Source: Roseiarcus sp963741845
GTDB taxonomy: Bacteria > Pseudomonadota > Alphaproteobacteria > Rhizobiales > Beijerinckiaceae
NCBI GenBank assembly: GCA_963741845.1
Contig: CAVUJV010000033.1
Span: 248,001-312,000 of the forward strand
Reading direction: 5' to 3'
DNA length: 64,000 bases
Below, piece after piece: positions 18,047 to 26,474 of this stretch (position 1 is the first letter of the stretch; every line of letters begins with the position of its first letter). Under the pieces are notes generated by a model that saw only the letters and a list, made by a program, of their open reading frames with translations, was not told the origin of the DNA and did no database searches. Made by a program: the position numbers and the translations under genes.

Positions 18047-18200
18047 CTCCTTCCCTTTGGCCCCCGCTCGGGCGCTGATAGGTGGGGCCAGCCTACCAGA
18101 CCTCTTGCGCGCTCCAAGGGTATCCCTGCAAGGCGGGTCTGAGGCTTGAGGTAGCCGGAAGCCTGTCGTGTCCGGGCGCTTGTTCGATCGCTTTCCTGCT

Positions 18201-18218
18201 TTGTGATGCGGATCACGA
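18201..18218. promoter_or_regulatory. Crp/Fnr-family-like palindrome
   Basis: TTGTGATGCGGATCACGA is a near-perfect palindrome with TGTGA and TCACG half-sites six bases apart, the geometry of Crp/Fnr-family operators. It lies between the divergent cupin gene and a small plus-strand ORF. A TATTTAAAT patch at 18240-18248 could be a -10 region for the ORF. Binding is inference. Confidence 0.4.
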
Positions 18219-18273
18219 CTCTGGAAAGGCGTCCTGCGCTATTTAAATCCCGCTGGGGATGACGGGAATTGAA

Positions 18274-18486
18274 ATGTCCAAGGTTGGTAAAGGCGACTCG
18301 CCGCAAAATGTCCGGGGGACACGCGTTTCGTATCGGGGTCGCAATCGGGCCGGAAGGTTCGCCGCGCGAAGCAACCCTGCGCTGAGGGGTTTTTCCGTCG
18401 ACGAGCGGGAGCAGATTGCCGAGCTCTTGCATATTCTCGCGGCGAAACCTCAGAAAGCCCGGGAGCGCGAGGCAGCGCTTACATAG
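18274..18486 (+). CDS. Small basic protein, unknown
   Basis: ORF of about 70 codons (MSKVGKGDSPQNVRGTRVSY onward) with a basic N-terminal half and a predicted amphipathic helix near the end (SVDEREQIAELLHILAAKP). I recognise no family. In favour of a real gene are a plausible Crp/Fnr-like site and AT-rich -10-like patch 30-70 bases upstream, and a balanced composition unlike the arginine-rich shadow frames. Against it are the short length and the lack of a strong ribosome binding site. A start five codons earlier at 18259 is possible. Confidence 0.4.
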   Translation: MSKVGKGDSPQNVRGTRVSYRGRNRAGRFAARSNPALRGFSVDEREQIAELLHILAAKPQKAREREAALT

Positions 18487-18643
18487 GCGCTCATGTTCGA
18501 GCCCGGCGCTGCCGGGCGGCGCGATCTCGATGGCTGCGTCGCTGAACCCGGACAAAAGCTGGACAAAAGCTTGCCTCTTTGGCTCGTGCGGTGTAAGGCC
18601 CGCGCTTCCCTAGATTTGTCCGCATCCCTTTCAAGGAGTCTCC

Positions 18644-19040
18644 ATGGCTCGCGTCACCGTCGAGGATTGCATCGAGAAGATCGACAATCGCTTCGATCTC
18701 GTCCTCATGGCCAGCCACCGCGCCCGCGCCATTTCGTCCGGCGCGCCGATCAATGTCGCGCGCGACAATGACAAGAACCCCGTCGTCGCGCTTCGCGAGA
18801 TCGGCGACGGCAAACTCGACTCCCGGCGATCTGCGCGAGGATCTCATCCACGCTCTGCAGAAGCATGTCGAGGTCGACGAGCCCGAGGCGGAGGCTGCGC
18901 CCCCGCTGGTTCCGGCCAACGCGGAGTCGGCGCTCGAAATGGGCGCGGACGCGAGCTTCGATCGCATGACGGAAGAGGATCTTCTCCGCGGCCTCGAAGG
19001 CCTCGCGCCTCCGCCGGAGCCGGAGGAAGAGGCGGAATAA
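18644..19040 (+). CDS. rpoZ: RNA polymerase omega subunit, frameshifted in this assembly
   Basis: MARVTVEDCIEKIDNRFDLV and MASHRARAISSGAPINVARD followed by NDKNPVVALREIGDGKL are unmistakable RpoZ. After GKLDS the frame breaks. Removing one C from the CCC run at about 18823 restores DSGDLREDLIHALQKHVEVDEPE and continues to a TAA at 19040. This gives about 131 residues with an acidic tail, normal for Alphaproteobacteria. Omega aids RNA polymerase assembly and forms part of the ppGpp site. The usual partners spoT/relA and pyrJ are not adjacent. A strong terminator follows. Confidence 0.93.
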
Positions 19041-19092
19041 GCCTCTCCGCATTTTCGCCCGCTCGCCCGGAAGCGGGCGTGAAGCCGATCGA

Positions 19093-19127
19093 CCCGCCCG
19101 TCCCGCTTGGGGCGCGGCGGGTTTTTT
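19093..19127 (+). terminator. Rho-independent terminator after rpoZ
   Basis: CCCGCC at 19093-19098 pairs with GGCGGG at 19116-19121. The stem continues inward through GTCCC/GGGGC with a GCTT loop, and six T residues follow directly. This is a textbook terminator, 50 bases past the rpoZ stop. Confidence 0.85.
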
Positions 19128-19331
19128 GCGTCTCCATCCACAGCGCTGCTCACGCTTCGTGTGATTTGCTGTATTCAGCGCGCGATGATTTGCTATCTTC
19201 AAGAGAGAGAATCATTCTGCATTGCGGATCTATTGCGGATCTCGCTCGCCCGGCGCCAGCATGGGGCGAAACTCCGGTTACGGAGGGCGGGCGGTTCGCA
19301 GGCGGCGATGTCGTGCCGCTGACGCGTTTGA

Positions 19332-19925
19332 GTGGGGGCGGACTTGGGCGAAGATTTACCAAAGCCTGCGGTTGCAGCCGACGCCGAACAGACCAGCCCC
19401 AGCGCTTCGTCGCTCGTTGAAGTCGCGGGCCGCGTGAAATGGTTCGACGCGGCGAAAGGCTACGGCTTCATCGTCCCGGACAGCGGGGAGCCCGACGTCC
19501 TCATCCATGTGACCGTGCTGCGTCGCGACGGATTCTCCACGCTTCGCGAAGGCTCGCGGGTCGTGGCCGAAGCGCAGCGGCGCGACCGGGGGGTTCAGGT
19601 GCTCAGGGTGATCTCCATCGCCGAGCCGGAGCCTGGCTATGCGCCGCCGCTTCCGCTGGCGCGTACGCGCGCTCAGGCTGCTTCGGTCGGCGGCTTCGAG
19701 ATCGTGATCGTCAAATGGTTCAACCGCTCGCGCGGTTTCGGCTTCCTCACGCGCGGCGAGGGCACGGAGGACATTTTCGTCCATATGGAGACGCTGCGCC
19801 GCTATGGCTTTCTCGATCCGAAGCCCGGCGACACGATGCTCGCCCGTTTCGGCCCGGGACCGAAAGGCCTGATGGCCGCTGAAGTCCGCCCGCTCGACGG
19901 TTCGCGCATCCTCGCGCCCCATTGA
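19332..19925 (+). CDS. Protein with two cold-shock domains
   Basis: Protein of 197 residues starting at GTG (a TTG at 19344 is an alternative). There are two cold-shock folds in tandem. The first spans about residues 30-100 with RVKWFDAAKGYGFIVPD and VLIHVTVLRRDGF. The second spans about 120-190 with IVKWFNRSRGFGFLTRG and DIFVHMETLRRYGF. These are the RNP1- and RNP2-type single-strand nucleic-acid binding motifs. Double-CSD proteins are common in Rhizobiales, and roles range from RNA chaperone to translation control. The DUF192 gene follows 58 bases later on the same strand, an arrangement seen often in this order. Confidence 0.92.
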   Translation: MGADLGEDLPKPAVAADAEQTSPSASSLVEVAGRVKWFDAAKGYGFIVPDSGEPDVLIHVTVLRRDGFSTLREGSRVVAEAQRRDRGVQVLRVISIAEPEPGYAPPLPLARTRAQAASVGGFEIVIVKWFNRSRGFGFLTRGEGTEDIFVHMETLRRYGFLDPKPGDTMLARFGPGPKGLMAAEVRPLDGSRILAPH

Positions 19926-19983
19926 TTTTCCGGCTCGCGGCGGCGAGAACGCCTGTGCCTCAGGAACGAAGGAGCAGGCGCGG

Positions 19984-20442
19984 ATGACGGACATCGCAGC
20001 GCGATTTTTGGCGGCGCTCGTCGCGTTCGTGGTCCTCTTTGGAGGTCCCGCGGGCGCGAGCGGCCTCGAGCCGTTGCGTGTCACGACGGCGTCGGGCGTC
20101 CACGATTTTCAGGTCGAAATCGCCGCCGACGACCGCAGCCGGGAGATCGGGCTCATGAACCGGCGCTACATGGCGGCCGATCATGGGATGCTGTTCGAGT
20201 TCCCGAAGGACGCCCAGCAGGCCTTCTGGATGAAGAACACCTATATTCCGCTCGATATGATTTTCATTTCGCGCACCGGCGTCGTGACCAACATCGTCGC
20301 CAACGCCGAGCCGCTGTCGGAAACCATTATCCCGTCGGGGCCGCCCTGCGCGGCGGTCCTCGAACTCAACGGGGGCATGGCGGCGAAGATCGGCCTCAAG
20401 GTCGGCGACCGGGTCGCGCATCCCTTCTTCAAGAAGGCGTGA
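19984..20442 (+). CDS. DUF192 family exported protein
   Basis: Protein of 152 residues. A signal peptide (FLAALVAFVVLFGGPAGASG) precedes the DUF192 domain: VEIAADDRSREIGLMNRRYM, MLFEFPKDAQQAFWMKNTYIPLDMIFI, and ELNGGMAAKIGLKVGDRV. The family is a small beta-barrel of unknown function, periplasmic here. It probably shares a transcript with the cold-shock gene upstream. Confidence 0.9.
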   Translation: MTDIAARFLAALVAFVVLFGGPAGASGLEPLRVTTASGVHDFQVEIAADDRSREIGLMNRRYMAADHGMLFEFPKDAQQAFWMKNTYIPLDMIFISRTGVVTNIVANAEPLSETIIPSGPPCAAVLELNGGMAAKIGLKVGDRVAHPFFKKA

Positions 20443-20559
20443 GTCGCCTCTGGCGCCGATCGTTCAGGCGCCGGAATTGCATCCTGCTAAAGTGTTGCTA
20501 AATTTATGGGGAAAACCCACGCGGGCTCTGAGAAATCCCCCGCGGGGAGACATTGAGGA

Positions 20560-21621
20560 TTGGTTTTGTCAGAGGCTTCGTTGGTCGCTCCTGGGGCGGG
20601 GCTCGACGCGCCGCTCGCGAGTGCGGGTGCGCGGCGACCTCCGGCCTACGCCGCGCTCGACCTCGGAACGAACAATTGCCGCCTGCTGATCGCGCGGCCG
20701 ACGGGGGACGGATTTCGTGTCATCGATGCGTTCTCCCGCATCGTGCGGCTCGGAGAGGGCCTGTCCCAGACGGGACGATTGAGCCAGCCCGCCATCGACC
20801 GCACGCTGGAGGCGTTGCGCATCTGCCGGGACAAGATGGCCGCGCGCGGCGTAACCCGCACCCGCACCATTGCGACGGAAGCCTGCCGTTCGGCCGCCAA
20901 CGGGCTGGAATTCGTCAATGAGGTGCGCGAGCGTCTCGGCATCGAACTCGAAATCGTCGACCGCGAGACCGAGGCGCATCTCGCCGCCGCCGGCGTCGGC
21001 GACCTCGCCGACCAGAGCGCCCACGGCGCCGTGATGTTCGACATCGGCGGGGGTTCGTCCGAGATCATCTGGCTCGGCGATCCGCGCGCCGCCCACGGAA
21101 GCCGGAGGGTGCAGGCCTGGGAATCGCTGCGGCTTGGCGTCGTCTCGCTCGCCGAGATCTTCGGCGGCGTGGACGTGACCGAGGACGTCTTCGACGCCAT
21201 GAAGACCCATGTCTCCCGGGCTTTGGCGCCTTTCGTCGAGAAGGTGGCGGACAAGACACGCTGCGATCGGTTCCATCTGCTCGGCACCTCGGGAACGGTG
21301 ACGACGATCGCCGGCGTCCATCTCAATCTGTCGCGCTACGATCGGCGCGCGGTCGATGGCCTCTGGCTCCGCCGCGCCGAAGTGGACAGCGCGGTCGAGC
21401 GGCTGCGCGCCATGACCTACGCCGAGCGCGCCGCCAATGGCTGTATCGGGCAGGATCGCGCCGATCTGGTGCTGGCGGGCTGCGCCATTCTGGAGGCGAT
21501 CCGGCTGCATTTTCCCGCCGAGCGCCTGCGCATCGCAGACCGGGGCTTACGCGAAGGCATTCTCATGCAGATGATGCGCGAGGACGCGGTCGGCCCCCAC
21601 CGCCGCCCGCGCTGGCGATGA
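20560..21621 (+). CDS. Ppx/GppA exopolyphosphatase family protein
   Basis: Protein of about 353 residues in the ASKHA fold. The phosphate-1 motif is YAALDLGTNNCRLLIA, then FSRIVRLGEGL, IATEACRSAANGLEF, and phosphate-2 motif VMFDIGGGSSEIIW. The adenosine-side motif is LLGTSGTVTTIAGVHL. The family hydrolyses polyphosphate or pppGpp. It is the shorter, single-module type common in Alphaproteobacteria, directly before rlmE with an ATGA overlap. The start is uncertain: TTG at 20560 or 20566, since no ATG or GTG fits. Confidence 0.9.
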   Translation: MVLSEASLVAPGAGLDAPLASAGARRPPAYAALDLGTNNCRLLIARPTGDGFRVIDAFSRIVRLGEGLSQTGRLSQPAIDRTLEALRICRDKMAARGVTRTRTIATEACRSAANGLEFVNEVRERLGIELEIVDRETEAHLAAAGVGDLADQSAHGAVMFDIGGGSSEIIWLGDPRAAHGSRRVQAWESLRLGVVSLAEIFGGVDVTEDVFDAMKTHVSRALAPFVEKVADKTRCDRFHLLGTSGTVTTIAGVHLNLSRYDRRAVDGLWLRRAEVDSAVERLRAMTYAERAANGCIGQDRADLVLAGCAILEAIRLHFPAERLRIADRGLREGILMQMMREDAVGPHRRPRWR

Positions 21622-22355
21622 AGGCCGGCGGCTCGGGTCGCGAGGGCGGCCGTGCGCTGAAGACGCGCGTCAAGACCGCGCGCAAGCGCTCGCTTTCCTC
21701 GACCCTCTGGCTCGAACGACAGCTCAACGACCCTTACGTCGCGATGGCGAAGCGCGAAGGCTATCGCTCGCGCGCGGCCTACAAGCTCATCGAGGTCGCC
21801 GAGAAATACAAACTCTTCAGGCCGGGCCAGCGGATCATCGACCTTGGCGCCGCGCCCGGCGGCTGGAGTCAGGTGGCGGCGGCGGAGACCCGTTCCGCGG
21901 AGGGAAAGGGTCGCGTCATCGCCATGGACCTTCTGGACATGGACCCGATCGAGGGGGTCGAATTCCGGACGATGGATTTCCACGATCCTGACGCGCCGGA
22001 GCGTCTGCGGGAGTGGCTCGGCGGTCTGGCGGACGGCGTGCTGTCGGACATGGCGGCCAATGCCACGGGCCATCGCAAGACCGACCATCTGCGCATCGTC
22101 GGGCTCGTGGAACTGGCGGCGGACTTCGCGCGCGAGGTGCTCGCGCCGGGCGGCTTCCTTCTCGCCAAGGTGCTGCAGGGCGGCTCGGAGGGCGAATTGC
22201 TCGCGAGCCTCAAACGGGAATTCGCGACGGTCCGGCATATCAAGCCGAAGGCGAGCCGCGCCGACAGCGCCGAGCTTTACGTGCTCGCGACAGGATTCCG
22301 GGGCGCGCCGAAGGACGAGGGCCTCACGCCGGGTTCAGGAGCCCAAATACGCTGA
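21618..22355 (+). CDS. rlmE: 23S rRNA 2'-O-methyltransferase RlmE
   Basis: Protein of 245 residues. After a basic leader the catalytic core has SRAAYKLIEVAEKYKLFRPG with the first Lys of the K-D-K-E tetrad, the SAM site RIIDLGAAPGGWSQVA, VLSDMAANATGHRKTDHLR with the Asp, and FLLAKVLQGGSEGELL with the second Lys. It methylates U2552 of 23S rRNA late in large-subunit assembly. Start overlaps the Ppx stop. Its last 32 bases overlap the end of the convergent copD gene. Confidence 0.94.
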   Translation: MKAGGSGREGGRALKTRVKTARKRSLSSTLWLERQLNDPYVAMAKREGYRSRAAYKLIEVAEKYKLFRPGQRIIDLGAAPGGWSQVAAAETRSAEGKGRVIAMDLLDMDPIEGVEFRTMDFHDPDAPERLREWLGGLADGVLSDMAANATGHRKTDHLRIVGLVELAADFAREVLAPGGFLLAKVLQGGSEGELLASLKREFATVRHIKPKASRADSAELYVLATGFRGAPKDEGLTPGSGAQIR

Positions 22356-23191
22356 CCAGGGCGATGGCCAGCGTTCCCAATCCAGCATTGGCGATCGTGA
22401 AGGCCCGCAGCGTCGCAAGGGCTCTCGGCATCACGGCGAGCCGCGGGACCAGGGCGTAACGATTGACAAGCGCCAGCGCGATCATCACGGCGACGACGCC
22501 GATCTTGACATCGAGCAGCGCGCGATAAGGCGTATCGGGCGGCAGGGGCAGGCCGCTGGTCAGCGCAACATTGACGACGCCGGTCGCGACGACCCCGGCG
22601 ACGGCAAAATGTCCGTAAAACGAAAAGCGGATCATCCCGGTCACCGCCTCGCGGGCGTGGGCGCCTCGCCGAAACGCGCCGAGACTCAGGAGGAAGGGGA
22701 TGAGCCCTCCGGTCCAGGCGCCTCCGCACAGGAGATGAAGCGCGTCGTTCGCGCGATGCGCGACGCCTTCAATTCCGGCCTGCATGACCGCATGGCCGGT
22801 AAGGCCCAGGCTCGCCAGCGACAGCCCCGAAAGCAGGGTCAGACCCGTCCAGCCGCTCCTCGGCCGAAACGTAGCCGCGAAGAACGCCAGAAGAAGCGCC
22901 AGATGCACGATCCATGCGCGGCCGAAAGCCGTATCGGCGAGCACGGCCCCGAGCGCGCCCGGATCGGCGGCGGCCGACCAGTCGTCCGCCATCGAGGCGG
23001 ATTGGAACGCAAGCCAGAGCGCGCCGGTCAGGAGAGGCGATAAGAGCCGCGAGCCGCAAAAGCGGTCGCAAGGTCGAAGCCAGCGCCGCGCATAGGGCTT
23101 CGGGCGCGCACATCCGAAGATAGGCGCTTGCGCCGAAGGCGAACATCAACGCGAGGAAATGGGCGAAGCGGCAGGCGGCGAGAGCGATCAC
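22324..23191 (-). CDS. copD: CopD-like copper resistance membrane protein, frameshifted
   Basis: Multi-pass inner-membrane protein, about 289 residues once a one-base shift is corrected. The N-terminal frame (ALAACRFAHFLALMFAFGAS) holds the first helix. Near 23035-23045 it must change frame to join LTGALWLAFQSASMADDWSA and the remainder, with GLTGHAVMQAGIEGVAHRAN, LHLLCGGAWTGGLIPFLL and RFSFYGHFAVAGVVATGVVN. The histidine- and methionine-bearing helices are typical of CopD, which imports or handles copper with CopC. One extra base accounts for the break. It is the last gene of the minus-strand metal cluster. Confidence 0.88.
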
Positions 23192-23227
23192 GAATGCGGT
23201 CCTTCCGCCGCCGCTGCCGCCGCTGGC

Positions 23228-23734
23228 TCACATCTTGTGGTCGCCCGTTCCTTTCATGGCGCCGCCCTTCATGTCCATGCGATTCATCGCGCCAATCCCC
23301 TCGACCGGGAACTGCACGACGATCGGGCCGGCCTTCTCGAAGGTCATCGTGGCGGTGATCGTCTCGCCCTTTTCGAGCGGCTTTTTCAGTTGGGTGAACA
23401 TGACGTGATAGCCGCCCGGCGCGAGGCGCACCGTGCTGTGCGCCGGCAGGTTGAGCCCGTTGGGCAGCGCGCTCATCTTCATCACCCCGTCCTCGGACTT
23501 CATCTGGTGGATCTCGACATTCGCGAAATCCGCCGTTCCGCCGGTGAGGCGATCGGGCGTCGCGCCGTTGTTGTGCACGGTGAGATAGGCGCCGCCGACC
23601 TCGGCGCCCTTCGGCGTCGCGCGCGCGAAGGGCTTTTCGATGACGATGTCGCCGGCCTTGAATTCCTGCGCCTGAGCGAGCGAAGCCGAACAGGCGGCCG
23701 ACAGCGCGAAAAGCGCGAAAAGCGAACGGTTCAT
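23228..23734 (-). CDS. PCu(A)C-type periplasmic copper chaperone
   Basis: Protein of 168 residues with a signal peptide (LFALFALSAACSASLAQAQ). The domain shows IEKPFARATPKGAEVGGAYLT, then HQMKSEDGVMKMSALP, which supplies the His and Met copper ligands with a further Met and His in GGYHVMFTQLKKPL. This is the conserved HX(n)MX21-23HXM arrangement of PCu(A)C proteins, which deliver Cu(I) to cytochrome oxidase. The C-terminus is extra rich in Met and His (NRMDMKGGAMKGTGDHKM), suggesting further copper sites. It lies between copC and copD. Confidence 0.92.
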   Translation of the reverse strand: MNRSLFALFALSAACSASLAQAQEFKAGDIVIEKPFARATPKGAEVGGAYLTVHNNGATPDRLTGGTADFANVEIHQMKSEDGVMKMSALPNGLNLPAHSTVRLAPGGYHVMFTQLKKPLEKGETITATMTFEKAGPIVVQFPVEGIGAMNRMDMKGGAMKGTGDHKM

Positions 23735-23788
23735 GACAATTTCCTTCTGGTTGAAGCGAGGCGCGCCGGACCGCCGCGCCTCCGCGGC

Positions 23789-24142
23789 TCACTTCACGAT
23801 GAAGCTGAAAGCTCCCTGCGTACGGTGCGTATCGACGGACACGGCGCGCCAGTGCACCATGTAGTCGCCGGGCGAGAGGCGCTTGCCGATCCTGACGATG
23901 AGCACGGCCCCTTCCGTCTTGAGCGCCCCCAGGGCAATGCCCGCGCCGCGCGGGTCGGTCAGCGTCACTTTCGAGAAGCGCGGCTCGACGGCCTCGCTGA
24001 ACTGGAGACGGATCTCGCTCGGCGGCGCGACGGTCCCGCCGACGGGCGGGACTGCCTTCTGAAGCTGGGCATGCGCGAGGGAGACGCTCGAGGTCGAGGC
24101 GAGGACAAGCAAGGCGACGAAGGTTCGGATCATGACGCTCAT
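23789..24142 (-). CDS. copC: CopC-like periplasmic copper-binding protein
   Basis: Protein of 117 residues. A signal peptide ends at SVSLAHAQ, leaving mature HAQLQKAVPPVGGTV. The His just before the cleavage region is the usual N-terminal copper ligand of CopC. The beta-sandwich continues with IRLQFSEAVEPRFSKVTL and ends LSPGDYMVHWRAVSVDTHRT, where D and H complete the Cu(II) site. Start ATG at 24142 overlaps the upstream gene fragment. It acts with CopD in copper uptake or tolerance. Confidence 0.92.
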   Translation of the reverse strand: MSVMIRTFVALLVLASTSSVSLAHAQLQKAVPPVGGTVAPPSEIRLQFSEAVEPRFSKVTLTDPRGAGIALGALKTEGAVLIVRIGKRLSPGDYMVHWRAVSVDTHRTQGAFSFIVK

Positions 24143-24401
24143 TCTTTTGGTCCTGTGAAGATGGGCTTGCCGAGGGTATTGGGGAAAATGTCGTCGAGGA
24201 AGAAATCGAGTGCGGCGACGACGCCGGCGCCGTGACCGCTCGCCCCGTTGATCGGGATGATCCCTTCGACGGCGACCGGCCATTGTCCGCCATGTACATG
24301 ACGCCGGGTTGAATCGCGCCGGTCGTTCCCCAGGTTCCCGGCGCGGCGTTGGTGAAGTCCGGGAGAAATGGGCGGCCTGCGCACGGAAGCGCGCGCCGCA
24401 T
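24139..24401 (-). pseudogene. 3' fragment of a probable outer-membrane protein
   Basis: About 88 codons. The first frame reads FTNAAPGTWGTTGAIQPG and VMYMADNG. One missing base near 24285 moves it to WPVAVEGIIPINGASGHGAG, then ALDFFLDDIFPNTLGKPIF and a stop overlapping the copC start. Alternating hydrophobic strands and a conserved-looking C-terminus resemble the end of a beta-barrel or similar exported protein, but no start, signal peptide or N-terminal domain is present. The upstream gene ends only nine bases before, so the 5' part seems deleted. Identity is inference. Confidence 0.5.
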
Positions 24402-24410
24402 GGATGGGTC

Positions 24411-24944
24411 TCAGACGGAGGCGGGAGGCCCGCGAGCCCGGTGGCGATCGAGCCGCGCGGGCGGCGCCGCGTCCGTTTCGGCCCAGGCGCCAACGATGCG
24501 TCGCACGCCGTCGAGATGGGCGGGGAGAACCGGAAGACTTGGGGGCGACAGGGCGGCCGCTTCGGCCGCGAACCGGCAGAAGGGGCACTCGTAATGGGAA
24601 TGCCCTGCGGGCGCGCCCGGCGATCCCTTGTCGTCGACATGCGCGCACAGCGTCGCAGCGTCGCCGAAGATCGCCTGAAGTTGGGCTTCGATGCGGGCCG
24701 GGTCGTCGGGCGCGCTGAAAGCGGGCGCGGCCAGAGCCTGATGATAGGGGATGAAAAGCAGCTGGACGAGGAGGGAGAACGCGACCGTGAACGACGTCCA
24801 CCGCGAACAAAAGGCTCCCCGCCCGCCGCCCGTTCGGCGGATGCGCTGTTTTCCGCTGCGCCCGTCGCCCTTCACGCCAACCTGCCCCAGCCGGGAAATC
24901 CCCGGCGCCGCGCCAGCCTTAGCGCAATCACAATTTTGGCACAA
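24411..24944 (-). CDS. DUF2946-like exported protein with His/Cys metal-binding motif
   Basis: The convincing part starts at a hydrophobic signal (FTVAFSLLVQLLFIPYHQAL, then AAPAF) and continues through ATLCAHVDDKG, GHSHYECPFCRFAAEAAAL and a tail ending RHRARGPPASV. A histidine cluster before CPFC plus a C-terminal basic end matches DUF2946-type proteins, which occur beside copper and other metal-transport genes. The ATG at 24944 leaves a long atypical leader, and a GTG near 24874 may be the true start. It lies between the Ni/Co transporter and the copper genes on the same strand. Confidence 0.62.
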   Translation of the reverse strand: MCQNCDCAKAGAAPGISRLGQVGVKGDGRSGKQRIRRTGGGRGAFCSRWTSFTVAFSLLVQLLFIPYHQALAAPAFSAPDDPARIEAQLQAIFGDAATLCAHVDDKGSPGAPAGHSHYECPFCRFAAEAAALSPPSLPVLPAHLDGVRRIVGAWAETDAAPPARLDRHRARGPPASV

Positions 24945-25002
24945 ACACGCCTCCGAGCCGAGAAAGGGTGGCTTGAAGCGCGAAAGAGGCGGGGAGCCGA
25001 GC

Positions 25003-26065
25003 CTACGCCTGCGCCTTGACGTCCAGATCGTCGTAGCCCTTGGCCCGGTAGATGACGACCGAAAGGAGCCAGCTCAGGGCGAAGACGCCGACGATGATGT
25101 AGCCCAGCACGCCGAAATTGCCGTTGAGGGAACCGATCGCGTCCCAGAACGGACCTTCCAGTTTCAAACTCTCGCCGATCAGCCCGAGCGTCTCGATGCC
25201 GCCGATGAGAACCGCGACGACGACCGATACCGATGTTATTACAATGTTGTAGTAGAGTTTTCGGATCGGCTTCATGAAGGCCCAGCCATAGGCCCCGAGC
25301 ATCAGCGCGCCGTCGATCGTATCGATCAGCGTCATCCCCGCCGTGAAGAGCGCCGGAAAGACGAGCAGCATCCCGAAGGAGGCGCCGTTCGCAGCCTGGG
25401 TCGCGGAGATGCCGAAGAGCGCGACCTCCGTCGCCGTATCGAAGCCGAGGCCGAACAGAACGCCGATCGGGAACAGGTGCCAACTCTTGCTGACGAGCCT
25501 GAACAGCGGCCGGAAGAGGCGCGCGAGAAATCCGCGGTTGTTGAGCAGGATGTCGAAATCGTCCTCGGAGAAGGGCGCGCCCCGCTTGACCGCATGAAAC
25601 GTGCGCGAGACAGAGATCAGCACCACGATGTTGAAGGCCGCGAGGAGGAACAGGAACAGCGCGGAAGCGCTCGTGCCGATAATCCCGCCGATCGCTTTCA
25701 GGTCTCCAAATCGAGAGCTCACCTGAAAGGCTGCGAAGCCGACCGCGAGCGACAGAAGAACGACCACAAACGAATGGCCGAGCGAGAAGAACAGGCCGAC
25801 CGCGACGGGCCTCTGGCCCTGCTGCATGAGCTTGCGGGTCGAATTGTCGATCGCGGCGATGTGGTCGGCGTCGACCGCGTGACGCAGGCCGAACGAATAG
25901 GCCAGGAACGCCGATCCGAACAGCACGGCGTTGCCGCGCAAGGCGACGCAGGGCCCATAGCCAGGCCAGAACATTTGCGGCGACGAGAATCCCGAAGAGC
26001 GCGATCACGCGACCGCGAACAGGGCAATTGCTTTCATTCGATGTGCGGGAAACAAAGCCAGGCAT
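25003..26065 (-). CDS. Nickel/cobalt transporter (NiCoT, HoxN/NixA family), frameshifted near N-terminus
   Basis: Inner-membrane permease, about 353 residues after correction. The diagnostic motif RHAVDADHIAAIDNSTRKL and the second signature LGFDTATEVALFGI are intact. The long frame starts only at 25974. The first helix (RVIALFGILVAANVLAWLWAL) lies in another frame, from ATG 26065 to about 25950, where one extra base breaks it. With a cobalamin riboswitch about 90 bases upstream on the same strand, the transported ion is very probably cobalt for B12 synthesis. It is the first gene of the minus-strand metal cluster. Confidence 0.92.
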
Positions 26066-26154
26066 GACACCCTCGCATGCGTCGGAGACGACCGAAGCGA
26101 GTTCGATTGCCGCGCGAACGAGCCCAAAGACTCGGGCGCGCGGATTCGACCACG

Positions 26155-26330
26155 CCACGACGGCAGGTCTCCTGGCTTGCGGGTCATCGCCCGGGGCCGG
26201 CCTTCCCGGATCGCTCCAGTGGCCATGATTGGCGCCAAACTCGTCGCTCACAGTTGCGGGGGCAGCCACGGATTCCAGCAAGAGCGCCTTCACCGTGTTC
26301 CCTTTTAATCCCTCTCGGGAGCCGTCAGTC
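26155..26330 (-). promoter_or_regulatory. Cobalamin riboswitch
   Basis: On the minus strand the conserved parts follow in order: GGGAACACGGTG (complement of 26292-26303), GCTGCCCCCGCAACTGTGAG, GCCACTGG, CGGGAAGGC, and the B12 box AGCCAGGAGACCTGCCG (complement of 26161-26177). This is the canonical adenosylcobalamin riboswitch core. Boundaries are approximate. It precedes the NiCoT gene at 26065 and would shut it off when cobalamin is plentiful. It also lies in the divergent gap before glmS but on the other strand. Confidence 0.93.
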
Positions 26331-26474
26331 CGGGACGCTATCCGAGCCCTTTGCCGCACGCAACGGCGGCGCCCCCAACTTCGTCACAATCCTTCATCCA
26401 ATGTGACTTGTGGGGCCGGCTTGGGCTGGCCTAACGGTTGCCTGTGCGTCGGGGTCGGTAGGAGAGGGCGGAAT

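Noticed and set aside
26306..26474. Possible glmS ribozyme or leader upstream of glmS
   Set aside because: No ribozyme core motifs are seen, and the structured sequence nearby is the cobalamin riboswitch on the other strand.
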